Source: CBDCKR01 sp964572045
GTDB lineage: Bacteria; Gemmatimonadota; Gemmatimonadetes; Longimicrobiales; Gaopeijiaceae
Assembly: GCA_964572045.1 (NCBI GenBank)
Contig: CAZNEI010000036.1
Span: forward strand, 1-27,088
Length of the DNA: 27,088 bases
Reading direction: 5' to 3'
The translations under genes and the position numbers were made by a program. Positions 7,332 through 16,097 of this stretch are shown here, piece by piece. Below the pieces are notes generated by a model. That model was not told the origin of the DNA, did no database searches, and worked only from the letters and a program-made list of their open reading frames with translations. Positions within the stretch are counted from its first letter, which is position 1; every line of letters begins with the position of its first letter.

Positions 7332-8816
7332 ATGGCATACGGACGACTGAAGCGAACGAACTGCTCCTCAGTTCTGTCAGGCACGGCGACGCTCGCCGTG
7401 CTGACGGCTCTTTCTGCCTGTGGCCCCGAGGCGGCGCCGGCCCTCGCGGAAAGCGTGTCTCTGGACCAAGGCGGGGCGCCCCGAGTCACGGCCCCGAGCG
7501 CAACCTCGGTCCAGGTGCCGGCCGCCGAGCGGTCGCAGAGGATCGATCGGTCGCGCGACGCTGCCCTCGTTGATGCGGCCGCACGAGTGGCGCCCGCCGT
7601 GGTGAGTGTCAACGTGATACGCACCCAGCAGGTGCGCACCCGCTCTTTCTTCGACCCGTTCTACTTGCCGCGGGTGCGGCGGAGCCGAGGCCTCGGCTCC
7701 GGCTTCATCATCAGCCAGAGCGGTGCGATCCTCACCAACGACCACGTGGTCCAGGGCGCCGAACGCATCATGGTGATGCTGCCCGACGGACGCGACTTCG
7801 AGGCCGAGCTCGGGGGCTCGGATCAGCTCACCGATGTGGCCGTCCTACGGATCCGAGGTGACAGCCTCCCGGTGGCCCCGCTGGGCACGTCGAGGGGGTT
7901 GGTCATCGGCGAGTGGGCGCTGGCGATCGGCAACCCGTTCGGCAACCTCTTCTCCAATTCGGAGCCAACCGTGACCGCGGGTGTGATCAGTGCGACCGAG
8001 CGCCATATCATCCCTGAGGAGGACGCTCGTGTGGTGTACCTGGGAATGATCCAGACCGACGCGTCGATCAACCCAGGGAATTCCGGAGGGCCGCTCGTGA
8101 ACTCGAACGGTCAAGTCATCGGGGTGAACAGCTCGATCTTCTCTCGTGGTGGAGGAAGCGAGGGGCTCGGCTTCGCCATCCCGATCGACCGTGCTCTCCG
8201 TGTGGCCGAGGACCTCATGAACGAGGGCGAACTGAGGCGGGCATGGGTCGGGTTCGAGGTGGACGCCAGCGCCGAGGACGTGTGGGGCCGCACGGAGGGC
8301 ATTATCGTCACCAGCGTGTCCCCTTCCTCTCCGGCCGCTCGCGCCGGAATGTCGAGAGGAGACCGCATCGCGGCCGTCAACGGCCGGCAGCTTCAAACGA
8401 CCTTGGACTTCGAGTCGATCGTGCTGGACCTACGGGTGGGTGAGAGTATCGAGCTTCGCATCGAAGGCCGGCGTGAAGATGTTCGACTGATCGCCGAGGA
8501 CGTGCCCTCGCTCGCGGCTGACCGCGTCACCGCCCTCGAACGGATGGAGCTCGTGACGGTGACGCCCGGGATCCGTGTTGAGCGGAACCTCCGGTACGAG
8601 ACCGGAGCCCTGATCATGTCGATCCGGCCCGATCTCGAGAATCGTATCGGCTTCCGGGCGGGCGATGTGATATTGCAGATCGATCGCACGGGCATCACCT
8701 CCGCCGAACAAGTCGCGAGCATTTTTCGGAGGGCCGTCGGCAGCGTGGCCGTCTACATCGAGCGCAACGGCGGATTGATCGTGCGACAACTGTCGTTCCG
8801 GCGGGCCCGTGGCTGA
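7332..8816 (+). CDS. HtrA/DegP-type serine protease, predicted lipoprotein
   Basis: Envelope protease of the trypsin-like HtrA family with two C-terminal PDZ domains, used in protein quality control. From the ATG at 7332 (494 residues) there is a basic start (GRLKR), a hydrophobic stretch and a lipobox LSAC with Cys30, so the protein should be lipid-anchored and not freely periplasmic. A low-complexity linker follows. The catalytic triad is His in LTNDHVV, Asp in LTDVAVLR and Ser in NPGNSGGP (138, 168 and 251 from this start). PDZ1 is about residues 303-388 (RAWVGFEV... RAGMSRGDRI) and PDZ2 about 413-488 (FRAGDVILQIDR). An ATG at 7296 is possible, but its AGGAG is directly adjacent. The end overlaps purB by 8 bases. 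Confidence 0.9.
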   Translation: MAYGRLKRTNCSSVLSGTATLAVLTALSACGPEAAPALAESVSLDQGGAPRVTAPSATSVQVPAAERSQRIDRSRDAALVDAAARVAPAVVSVNVIRTQQVRTRSFFDPFYLPRVRRSRGLGSGFIISQSGAILTNDHVVQGAERIMVMLPDGRDFEAELGGSDQLTDVAVLRIRGDSLPVAPLGTSRGLVIGEWALAIGNPFGNLFSNSEPTVTAGVISATERHIIPEEDARVVYLGMIQTDASINPGNSGGPLVNSNGQVIGVNSSIFSRGGGSEGLGFAIPIDRALRVAEDLMNEGELRRAWVGFEVDASAEDVWGRTEGIIVTSVSPSSPAARAGMSRGDRIAAVNGRQLQTTLDFESIVLDLRVGESIELRIEGRREDVRLIAEDVPSLAADRVTALERMELVTVTPGIRVERNLRYETGALIMSIRPDLENRIGFRAGDVILQIDRTGITSAEQVASIFRRAVGSVAVYIERNGGLIVRQLSFRRARG

Positions 8817-10260
8817 CGCGACCAACGAGCGTTACATGCATCCGCTTGGGGAGCGCTATGCCTCCCCGGAGATGCAGGCGATCTTCTCCCCGGCCCGCAG
8901 GTACGGGACCTGGAGGCGCCTCTGGTTGGCCTTGGCGGAGGCACAGCGCGAACTCGGGCTCTCCGTCTCATCCGAAGCCCTGGATCAGATGCGCAGGGGC
9001 CTGCACGATATCGACTTCAAGAAGGCTGCGGAGTACGAGCGGCGCTTCCGCCACGATGTGATGGCGCACGTCCACCTCTTCGGCGACGTGGCACCGGCGG
9101 CGAAAGGGGTGATCCACCTGGGAGCGACCAGTGCCTTCATCGGCGACAACACTGACCTCTTGCTCCACCGCGAAGCCCTGGCTCTGGTGAGGGACCGGCT
9201 GGTGCGCTGCGTAGCATGCATCGCCGACTTCGCCGACGACCACAAGGCGCTGCCGACGCTGGGCTATACTCACTTCCAGCCGGCTCAGCCAACCACCGTT
9301 GGAAAGCGTGCGACCCTATGGGTTCAGGACTTCCTGCTGGATATCGAGGAGGTGGAGTTCCGCCTGGAGACGCTGCGCTTCCGTGGAGCCAAGGGCACCA
9401 CCGGCACCCAGGCATCGTTCCTTGAGCTCTTCGACGGCGACGCCTCCAAGGTGGAACAGCTCGACGACGCCGTGACGCGCCGCATGGGCTTCACAAGGCG
9501 CCTCAGCGTGACAGGTCAGACGTATCCCCGGAAGGTCGATGCGCAGATTCTGGGCACTCTGGCCGGCGTGGCGGCCTCCGCGTCAAAGATGGGAAACGAC
9601 CTCCGCCTCCTTGCACACCTTCGAGAGGTGGAGGAGCCCTTCGAGGAGGAGCAGGTCGGTTCTTCGGCGATGCCGTACAAGAGGAATCCCATGCGCTCGG
9701 AGCGGATCTGCGCGATGGCGCGGCACGTCATCGCGTTGGCTCAGGATCCCCTGCTCACGGCGGCCACTCAGTGGCTGGAGCGCACGTTGGACGATTCCGC
9801 GAACCGACGCCTCTCGATCCCGGACTCGTTCCTCACGCTCGACGGCATCCTGGTCCTGGTGGAGAACGTGGGAGCCGGGCTGGTCGTGAACCCTGGAGTC
9901 ATCGAGCGAAATCTGGCCGAGCACCTTCCCTTCATGGCCACGGAGGCTATCCTGATGCATGCCACGGCGGGGGGGGGAGATCGCCAGGCCCTTCACGAGC
10001 GGATCCGTCGGCACGCGATGGAGGCGGCTCGCCTCACGAAGGAGGACGGAGGCACGCCGGATCTGCTCAACCGAATCGCCACCGACGACCGGTTTGGAAT
10101 GACTTTGGAAGCGCTCCAGGCCATCACCGATCCTGCGCGCTTCGTCGGGCGGGCCCCCGAGCAGGTGGATCGCTTTCTGGCCGAGCGGGTACGGCCGGCC
10201 TTGGAACGCCTCGAAGCCGGCGCGAACGAGCGCCTTGGAGAACCCGATGTCCGAGTCTGA
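8809..10260 (+). CDS. purB: Adenylosuccinate lyase, eukaryote-like (ADSL) form
   Basis: Acts twice in AMP synthesis: SAICAR to AICAR plus fumarate, and adenylosuccinate to AMP plus fumarate. The 483 residues equal the animal/yeast enzyme and exceed the common bacterial form (430-456). Signature GSSAMPYKRNP has Ser285; THFQPAQ has His155; by alignment from memory these correspond to human Ser289 and His159. RYASPEM, RHDVMAHVH, GDNTDL, FRGAKGTTGTQASF and TGQTYPRKVD also follow the eukaryotic pattern closely. The start is GTG at 8809, inside the end of htrA. A run of eight G (9969-9976) keeps the frame. The next gene, purC, begins inside its 3' end. Confidence 0.97.
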   Translation: MADATNERYMHPLGERYASPEMQAIFSPARRYGTWRRLWLALAEAQRELGLSVSSEALDQMRRGLHDIDFKKAAEYERRFRHDVMAHVHLFGDVAPAAKGVIHLGATSAFIGDNTDLLLHREALALVRDRLVRCVACIADFADDHKALPTLGYTHFQPAQPTTVGKRATLWVQDFLLDIEEVEFRLETLRFRGAKGTTGTQASFLELFDGDASKVEQLDDAVTRRMGFTRRLSVTGQTYPRKVDAQILGTLAGVAASASKMGNDLRLLAHLREVEEPFEEEQVGSSAMPYKRNPMRSERICAMARHVIALAQDPLLTAATQWLERTLDDSANRRLSIPDSFLTLDGILVLVENVGAGLVVNPGVIERNLAEHLPFMATEAILMHATAGGGDRQALHERIRRHAMEAARLTKEDGGTPDLLNRIATDDRFGMTLEALQAITDPARFVGRAPEQVDRFLAERVRPALERLEAGANERLGEPDVRV

Positions 10261-11185
10261 ACGAGTCGCAGCCGCGCAGTCCCGCCTGCCCCTCCCCCTC
10301 GTAGGTCAAGGCAAGGTCCGTGACGTCTACGATGCGGGAGAAGGCCTACTGTTGATGGTGGCGAGCGACCGTGTGAGCGCCTTCGACGTCATTCTTCCGC
10401 AGGCGATCCCCCGCAAGGGGGAGGTGCTCACGCAGATCACGGCGTGGTGGCTGGACTCGCTCCAGGGTCAAGTCGACCACCACCTGATCAGCGTCGATCC
10501 CGACGAGATCGTCGAGCGAGTGCCACTGCTCGACGGTTCGCGAAAGGCTTGGTCCGCCCGCAGTATGCTCGTCCATCGAACCGACCCCGTACTCGTCGAG
10601 TGCGTCGTGCGAGGCTACATTTCGGGTTCCGCCTGGAAGGAGTACCGCAAGTCGGGGACGCTGGCCGGGGAGCCCCTCCCGGAAGGGTTGGTGGAGAGCG
10701 GTCGTCTGGCGCAGCCCGTATTCTCTCCGTCGACCAAAGCTCAGACCGGACACGACGAGAACATCCCCTTTTCCGGCGTAGTCGATCGGTTGGGAGTGGA
10801 GGTCGCGAACCGGCTGCAGGAACTCTCGCTCGCGATCTACGGGCACGGTGCGGCGTGGGCGGAAGAGCGAGGGATCATTCTCGCCGACACGAAGTTCGAA
10901 TTCGGCTACCACCCCGACGGCCGACTTCTGCTGATCGACGAAGTCCTCACACCCGACTCCTCGCGCTTCTGGCCCGCGGAACGATACGTCGTGGGACAGG
11001 GCCAACAGTCGCTCGACAAGCAACCCGTGCGGGACTTCCTGGACACGCTCGATTGGGACAAGTCTCCACCGCCGCCCGACTTGCCCGATCACGTCGTCGA
11101 AGCCACGACGAGGAGGTACCTGGAGATCTTCCGGCGTCTAACGGGAACCGAGCTCAGTGATTTCGAGCCCCCTCGCTTCATCTGA
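10247..11185 (+). CDS. purC: SAICAR synthetase
   Basis: Condenses CAIR and aspartate with ATP to SAICAR, the substrate of PurB. The 312 residues correspond to the long, yeast Ade1-like type and not the 235-residue E. coli type. The glycine-rich GKVRDVY opens the ATP-binding fold; VRGYISGSAWKEY, STKAQTGHDEN and ADTKFEFG are family signatures, and DEVLTPDSSRFW is near the C-terminus. ATG at 10247 has GGAG 6 bases upstream and overlaps purB by 14 bases; a TTG at 10235 is less likely. Confidence 0.97.
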   Translation: MSESERVAAAQSRLPLPLVGQGKVRDVYDAGEGLLLMVASDRVSAFDVILPQAIPRKGEVLTQITAWWLDSLQGQVDHHLISVDPDEIVERVPLLDGSRKAWSARSMLVHRTDPVLVECVVRGYISGSAWKEYRKSGTLAGEPLPEGLVESGRLAQPVFSPSTKAQTGHDENIPFSGVVDRLGVEVANRLQELSLAIYGHGAAWAEERGIILADTKFEFGYHPDGRLLLIDEVLTPDSSRFWPAERYVVGQGQQSLDKQPVRDFLDTLDWDKSPPPPDLPDHVVEATTRRYLEIFRRLTGTELSDFEPPRFI

Positions 11186-11209
11186 ACGCCGAAGGGTCGG
11201 GTCGGACCC

Positions 11210-11920
11210 GTGAGGTTCGCGCGGGAAGGCTACCCGTTCATCCTTTTCGGCTTGATGGCAGCAGCGCTGGCATGGGCCGCAGTCCCGGCCTGGGACGCTC
11301 GCATGGCGCTCCCGGCCTCCGCATTGACCGTCTTGGCCGGCTTTGTCTGTTACTTCTTTCGCGATCCGGAGCGTGATGCACCTGCCGAGAAGGGGATCGT
11401 CCTGGCCCCGGCGGACGGGAGGGTCATCGATGTCGGGGAGGTGGAGGAGCCGTCACTCTTCGGCGGTCCCTGCCGACGCATTACGATCTTCCTGAACGTC
11501 TTCAACGTCCACGTACAGCGGGCCCCCGTGTCGGGCCGCGTCGTCCACCGTGAATATCGCGCGGGAGAATACGCCGTGGCGTGGCATCCCAAGGCGAGCG
11601 AGGTCAACGAACGGGCTTCTCTCGGACTCGGCGCACCCGCCGGAAAGGTCCTGGTCCGGCAGATCGCGGGTTTGATCGCACGCCGCATCGTGACCTACCC
11701 GGAGATCGGCGATGACGTGCGGCGGGGAGACCGTATCGGCCTCATCCGGTTCGGGTCGAGAGTGGACCTATTCATCCCCGACGACTGGCCCGTGTGCTGC
11801 GAGGTCAACGACAAGGTGAGGGGTGGGAGCACGGTCTGCGCCCGGTTCCCGCGGCGGACGACCAAGCAGGCGGAGCACGCAGATGCCCCCGCAAGGGAGA
11901 TCGCGGAGCCGCGCACATGA
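11210..11920 (+). CDS. psd: Phosphatidylserine decarboxylase proenzyme, short form
   Basis: Makes phosphatidylethanolamine from phosphatidylserine, using a pyruvoyl group formed by self-cleavage. The 236 residues and the cleavage motif FGSR (Gly182-Ser183) indicate the short class and not the LGST E. coli class. Asp69 (APADGRV) and His101 (NVFNVHV) fit the self-processing triad with Ser183. A membrane stretch covers about 8-50, ending in YFFRDPER, typical of this class. The start is GTG, 24 bases after purC; the stop overlaps pssA as ATGA. It lies inside a purine gene run, which is unexpected for a lipid gene. Confidence 0.95.
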   Translation: MRFAREGYPFILFGLMAAALAWAAVPAWDARMALPASALTVLAGFVCYFFRDPERDAPAEKGIVLAPADGRVIDVGEVEEPSLFGGPCRRITIFLNVFNVHVQRAPVSGRVVHREYRAGEYAVAWHPKASEVNERASLGLGAPAGKVLVRQIAGLIARRIVTYPEIGDDVRRGDRIGLIRFGSRVDLFIPDDWPVCCEVNDKVRGGSTVCARFPRRTTKQAEHADAPAREIAEPRT

Positions 11921-12798
11921 TCGACCGGCCCAGGCCTCCGGGAAGGCTCCAGAGGGGGATCATCATCCTGCCCTCTGCCTTCACGATGGCCAACCTGTTC
12001 TTCGGATTCTATGCGATCGTGGCGACTACACGGGGCGATTACGCATGGGCCGGGTGGTTCATCGTTTGGGCCGCAGTGACGGACCTCCTCGACGGACGCA
12101 TTGCCCGCTTCACGAGGACCGGGTCGGCGTTCGGCGGTGAGCTGGACTCCTTGGTCGACGCGATCTCCTTTGGCGTCGCCCCGGCCTTCATCATGTACAC
12201 GCTCTACTTCTCGGACGCGAACTGGAGCTGGGTGCTGCCGCTCGTGTACGTGATGGCCGTGGTCATCCGGCTGGCCCGCTTCAACGTCGAGCAGGGCGGT
12301 GAGGCGAAGACCCATTTCCACGGTCTCCCCTCGCCCACGCCGGGGATGATTCTCGCCACCTTCTATCCGTTCAGTCAGACCCCCTTCTTTCAGATATACT
12401 TGGCGGGGATGCCTTGGCCTCGGATCATCGGGATCCTGCTGATCATCCTCGGCGTCCTGATGCTGAGCAACATCCCCTACGCGCTGGTCCCGAGGATCGG
12501 ATTCAAGACAAGGAAGGGGCTGCTGACCACGCTCTGGCTGTCCGGCAACTTGGTCGTGGCCGTCGCATTCCCTGCCTACTACTTCTTCCCGATGCTCCTT
12601 GCCTATACGATGTGGGGCCTGATGGGATCGGTGATCCACGGTCTCTTGGACCGCCTTCCCGAACGGGACCCGCTTCTCGACGTACTCGACGACGAGACGG
12701 CCGAAGTCCGAGCCGTGGACTACGGAGAACTGGCTCCGGCACGGTACCAGAAGAGTGCAAAGCGCCTTCAGCGCTCTGACATGGAGAGTGAAGTGTGA
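11917..12798 (+). CDS. pssA: CDP-diacylglycerol-serine O-phosphatidyltransferase
   Basis: Makes phosphatidylserine from CDP-diacylglycerol and serine at the inner membrane, feeding Psd. The CDP-alcohol phosphatidyltransferase motif is perfect: Asp56, Asp59-Gly60, Ala63-Arg64, Gly73, Asp77, Asp81. The 293 residues hold about six to eight hydrophobic helices, then a soluble acidic/basic tail of about 45 residues (from about 250). ATG at 11917 was chosen because it forms the ATGA overlap with psd and precedes the family N-terminus (LPSAFTMANLFFGF); a longer upstream frame exists but lies within psd. The stop overlaps purS as GTGA. Confidence 0.96.
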   Translation: MIDRPRPPGRLQRGIIILPSAFTMANLFFGFYAIVATTRGDYAWAGWFIVWAAVTDLLDGRIARFTRTGSAFGGELDSLVDAISFGVAPAFIMYTLYFSDANWSWVLPLVYVMAVVIRLARFNVEQGGEAKTHFHGLPSPTPGMILATFYPFSQTPFFQIYLAGMPWPRIIGILLIILGVLMLSNIPYALVPRIGFKTRKGLLTTLWLSGNLVVAVAFPAYYFFPMLLAYTMWGLMGSVIHGLLDRLPERDPLLDVLDDETAEVRAVDYGELAPARYQKSAKRLQRSDMESEV

Positions 12799-13070
12799 CA
12801 CCTTTTCGCGTGGAGATTCGAGTGGTTCCGCGACCTGGCCTGCTTGATCCGGAAGGTCAGGCGATCCGACACGCCTTACGCTCCCTGGACTACGAGGGCA
12901 TCCAGCAGGTGCGCGTGGGCAAGATCCTCTACCTGGACGTGGAGGCGGCCTCGGAGGACGAGGCGCGGAGGCGCGCCGAAGCCATGTGCCGCCAGCTTCT
13001 GGCCAATCCGGTCACAGAGGACTTCGAGATCGCCGTGCAACCGGGACTTCCGGCGGGGGCTTCGGCGTGA
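12795..13070 (+). CDS. purS: Phosphoribosylformylglycinamidine synthase subunit PurS
   Basis: Small structural subunit that bridges PurL and PurQ in the three-part FGAM synthase. The 91 residues show the family pattern: beta strand FRVEIRVVPRPGLLDPEGQAI, the V..VRVGK(I/L)..L centre and a C-terminal LLANPVTEDFEI. The start is GTG at 12795 with GGAG 8 bases upstream, overlapping pssA as GTGA; the stop overlaps purQ as GTGA. It resumes the purine run after psd-pssA. Confidence 0.96.
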   Translation: MTPFRVEIRVVPRPGLLDPEGQAIRHALRSLDYEGIQQVRVGKILYLDVEAASEDEARRRAEAMCRQLLANPVTEDFEIAVQPGLPAGASA

Positions 13071-13768
13071 GGGTCGCCATCGTCACCTTCCCGGGCTCCA
13101 ACTGTGACTACGACCTCTACAAGTGCATCCAGCTCGTCGGGGGAAGCCCCCGCTTCGTTTGGCACCGTGAGGTCGAGCTCGGCGAGGTGGACGCCGTGAT
13201 GCTACCCGGAGGGTTCTCCTATGGCGACTATCTGCGTGCGGGCGCCATCGCCGCGATGAGTCCCATCATGCAGGCGGTTCGAGCCTTCGCCGCCTCGGGC
13301 GGGCCGGTGCTGGGAATCTGCAACGGATTCCAGACGCTCTGTGAAGCCGGGCTGTTGCCGGGCGCGTTGCTCCGCAACACCTCTCTGCGCTTCGCGAGCC
13401 AGGACGTACTGCTCCGTGTGGAGAACAACGCCACGATGTTCACTCAAAACTACGAAGTCGGACAGATCCTCCGAGTGCCCATCGCGCACGCCGAGGGCAA
13501 CTACCACGCTGACCCGCAGACGCTGCACCGACTGGAGGAGGAGGGTTGTGTGCTATTCCGATATGTCGACGCGTCGGGAGACACGACGGCCGACGCCAAC
13601 CCCAACGGATCGGCCCGGAATATCGCTGGCATCGTCAGCGAGGAGGGCCACGTCATGGGCATGATGCCCCATCCCGAAAGAGCAGTGGAGGAGGTTCTGG
13701 GATCGGTAGACGGCCTCGGAATCTTTGGAGCGCTCATGGAGCGCCAAGCCCCGGCTGGCTTGGCTTGA
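13067..13768 (+). CDS. purQ: Phosphoribosylformylglycinamidine synthase subunit PurQ (glutaminase)
   Basis: Class I glutamine amidotransferase that supplies ammonia to PurL. The 233 residues match the family. The nucleophile is Cys85 in LGICNGFQ; the partners are His202 and Glu204 in MMPHPERAVE. The N-terminal VAIVTFPGSNCDYD and PGGFSYGDYLRAG are PurQ signatures. The start is GTG at 13067, forming a GTGA overlap with purS; a longer upstream frame within purS does not resemble the family. Confidence 0.97.
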   Translation: MRVAIVTFPGSNCDYDLYKCIQLVGGSPRFVWHREVELGEVDAVMLPGGFSYGDYLRAGAIAAMSPIMQAVRAFAASGGPVLGICNGFQTLCEAGLLPGALLRNTSLRFASQDVLLRVENNATMFTQNYEVGQILRVPIAHAEGNYHADPQTLHRLEEEGCVLFRYVDASGDTTADANPNGSARNIAGIVSEEGHVMGMMPHPERAVEEVLGSVDGLGIFGALMERQAPAGLA

Positions 13769-13772
13769 ACCG

Positions 13773-16097
13773 GTGTCCGCACGGACCGCGACGGAACCAT
13801 CCCACGTGAGCGATAGACGCAACGGCGCAGGTGCTCGATCGGCTCCGGCACCGCGAGAGGGCGATCCTCCCATCACGCTAGAGCTCGTTGAAGATCACGG
13901 TCTCTCTCGGCCGGAATACGAACGCATCACGAAGATCCTGGGGCGGCCGCCCACCTACACCGAGTTGGGCGTCTTTAGCGCCATGTGGTCGGAGCACTGT
14001 GGCTACAAGAACTCCAAGCGGCTCCTTCGCCTGCTTCCCACCGACGCACCTTGGGTGATCCAGGGACCCGGCGAGAACGCGGGCGTGATCGACGTAGGCG
14101 ACGGGCTGGCTGTGGCCTTCAAGATCGAGTCGCACAACCACCCTTCGGCGGTAGAGCCTTACCAGGGCGCAGCCACCGGTGTGGGGGGGATTCTGAGGGA
14201 CGTCTTCACGATGGGCGCCCGGCCTGTGGCCCTTCTGGACTCGTTGCGCTTCGGCAACCTCGACAGCGGACGGGTCCGTTACCTCTTCTCTGGAGTGGTG
14301 AAGGGTGTCGGGGACTACGGAAACTGCGTGGGGATTCCGAACATCGGGGGCGAGACCGTCTTTGACGAGGGCTATGAGGGCAACCCCCTGGTGAACGCCA
14401 TGTGTATCGGCTTGCTCAAGGCTGACGACCTCATCAAGGGTGAGGCAGAAGGGGTGGGCAACCGCCTTATGGCGGTCGGGGCAAGGACGGGACGGGACGG
14501 GATCCACGGGGCCACGTTCGCATCCGCGGAACTGAGCGAGGACTCCCAGTCCAGCCGTCCTCAGGTTCAGGTGGGAGATCCCTTCACGGAGAAGCTCCTC
14601 CTCGAAGCGAGCCTGGAGCTCATTCGTAGCGGGCACATCACGGGGATCCAGGACATGGGCGCGGCAGGCATCACGTCGAGCGCCGCGGAGATGGCTGGCC
14701 GCTCAGGGAACGGCGTCGAGATTCACGCGGATCGCGTGCCGGTGCGTGAGCCGGGCATGACCCCCTACGAGATCCTGCTCTCGGAGTCGCAAGAGCGCAT
14801 GCTGGTCGTGGCCAAGACCGGGCACGAAGAGGCCGTGAGGGAGATCCTCGCGAAGTGGGAGCTTGAGGCCGCAGAGATCGGAAGGGTCACGTCCGACGGG
14901 CAGTTTCGCGTGATCGAAGGGGGCCGGACCGTCGTCGAGATCCCGGCCCTGCCCCTCACCGAGGGGTGCCCCTCGTACGAGCGAGAGGGACGGGAGTCGG
15001 AGAAGATCCGGACGCTCCGTCGCATGGATCTCTCCCGGTTCTGGGATACGGACTCAGACCAAACGGACACATTCCTCCGGCTCATCGCCTCGCCCAACAT
15101 CGCGTCGAAGCGTTGGGTATACAGACAGTACGACACGACGGTCCGGACCGGCACGGCCATCCGTCCCGGCGCGGATGCGGGGGTCGTTCGCCTGCGCGGC
15201 ACGCGCAGGGCCATCGCGGCCAAGACCGACTGCAATGGACGCTACGTGTACCTGAACCCGCGCGCGGGCGCCATGGCGGCCGTGGCGGAGGCGGCCAGGA
15301 ATCTGGTTTGCGTCGGCGCCTTGCCTACGGCCGTGACCAACTGCCTGAACTTCGGGAACCCGCTGAAGCCCCAGATCTACTACCAGTTCCGGGAGGCGGT
15401 GTTGGGCATGGCCGACGCCTGCAGGCTGTTCGAGACTCCGGTGACCGGAGGCAACGTCTCCTTCTACAACGAGACAGACGGCGCAGGGATCTATCCGACC
15501 CCCGTCATCGGAATGGTCGGGGTCGTCGAGGACATTGCGCACCTCACGTGCTCCGCATTCGAGGAGGCGGGAGACGCCGTCATCTTGCTGGGCGACAATA
15601 CCGACGAGCTCGGGGGTTCGGAGTATCTCTACGTCATGCACGGTCTCGTGGCGGGCGAACCACCCTCGGTGGACCTTCTCGGAGAGCGCCGCCTGCAGCA
15701 GGCCGTGCTAGCCCTGGTTCACGAAGGCCTGCTTCGCTCAGCCCACGACGTCTCCGAAGGCGGCCTCGCATGCGCCCTCGCTGAGAGCGCGCTCGGGCGC
15801 GGAAGCTCCGCTCCCACGGGAGTTCACGTGACGCTGCACGACTCTCTGCCGGCCCTTCCGCTGCTCTTCGGTGAGGCACAGGGACGCGTCGTGGTCTCTT
15901 GCAATGCCCGTTCAACCGATGACGTCCTGCGCCTCGCGAAAAGGCACGGGGTGCCGTGCAGGCAGATCGGCCACGTCGTCGCACCGGAGGACGGATTCAG
16001 GATAGAGGGGCGGAGCGCAACGCTAGAGGTCGACATGGAGATCATCTCCGACCTATTCTTCGGAGCGATTCCCCGCCTGATGGAGCAGGTAGACTAG
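13773..16097 (+). CDS. purL: Phosphoribosylformylglycinamidine synthase subunit PurL
   Basis: Converts FGAR to FGAM with ATP and ammonia from PurQ. This is the small PurL, 774 residues from the GTG at 13773. MWSEHCGYKNSK (His75) is the N-terminal signature; FKIESHNHPSA, GVGGILRD, GIQDMGAAGITSS and NCLNFGNP, TGGNVSFYN and HDVSEGGLA follow in the two pseudo-repeated halves. The start is uncertain: ATG 13725 would overlap purQ by 44 bases, and GTG 13806 is also in frame. About the first 33 residues are low-complexity and do not match the family. The stop TAG shares its G with the purF GTG. Confidence 0.95.
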   Translation: MSARTATEPSHVSDRRNGAGARSAPAPREGDPPITLELVEDHGLSRPEYERITKILGRPPTYTELGVFSAMWSEHCGYKNSKRLLRLLPTDAPWVIQGPGENAGVIDVGDGLAVAFKIESHNHPSAVEPYQGAATGVGGILRDVFTMGARPVALLDSLRFGNLDSGRVRYLFSGVVKGVGDYGNCVGIPNIGGETVFDEGYEGNPLVNAMCIGLLKADDLIKGEAEGVGNRLMAVGARTGRDGIHGATFASAELSEDSQSSRPQVQVGDPFTEKLLLEASLELIRSGHITGIQDMGAAGITSSAAEMAGRSGNGVEIHADRVPVREPGMTPYEILLSESQERMLVVAKTGHEEAVREILAKWELEAAEIGRVTSDGQFRVIEGGRTVVEIPALPLTEGCPSYEREGRESEKIRTLRRMDLSRFWDTDSDQTDTFLRLIASPNIASKRWVYRQYDTTVRTGTAIRPGADAGVVRLRGTRRAIAAKTDCNGRYVYLNPRAGAMAAVAEAARNLVCVGALPTAVTNCLNFGNPLKPQIYYQFREAVLGMADACRLFETPVTGGNVSFYNETDGAGIYPTPVIGMVGVVEDIAHLTCSAFEEAGDAVILLGDNTDELGGSEYLYVMHGLVAGEPPSVDLLGERRLQQAVLALVHEGLLRSAHDVSEGGLACALAESALGRGSSAPTGVHVTLHDSLPALPLLFGEAQGRVVVSCNARSTDDVLRLAKRHGVPCRQIGHVVAPEDGFRIEGRSATLEVDMEIISDLFFGAIPRLMEQVD

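Noticed and set aside
11695..12801. Minus-strand open frame of 368 codons over psd and pssA
   Set aside because: Mirrors the codon pattern of pssA; charged, motif-free translation.
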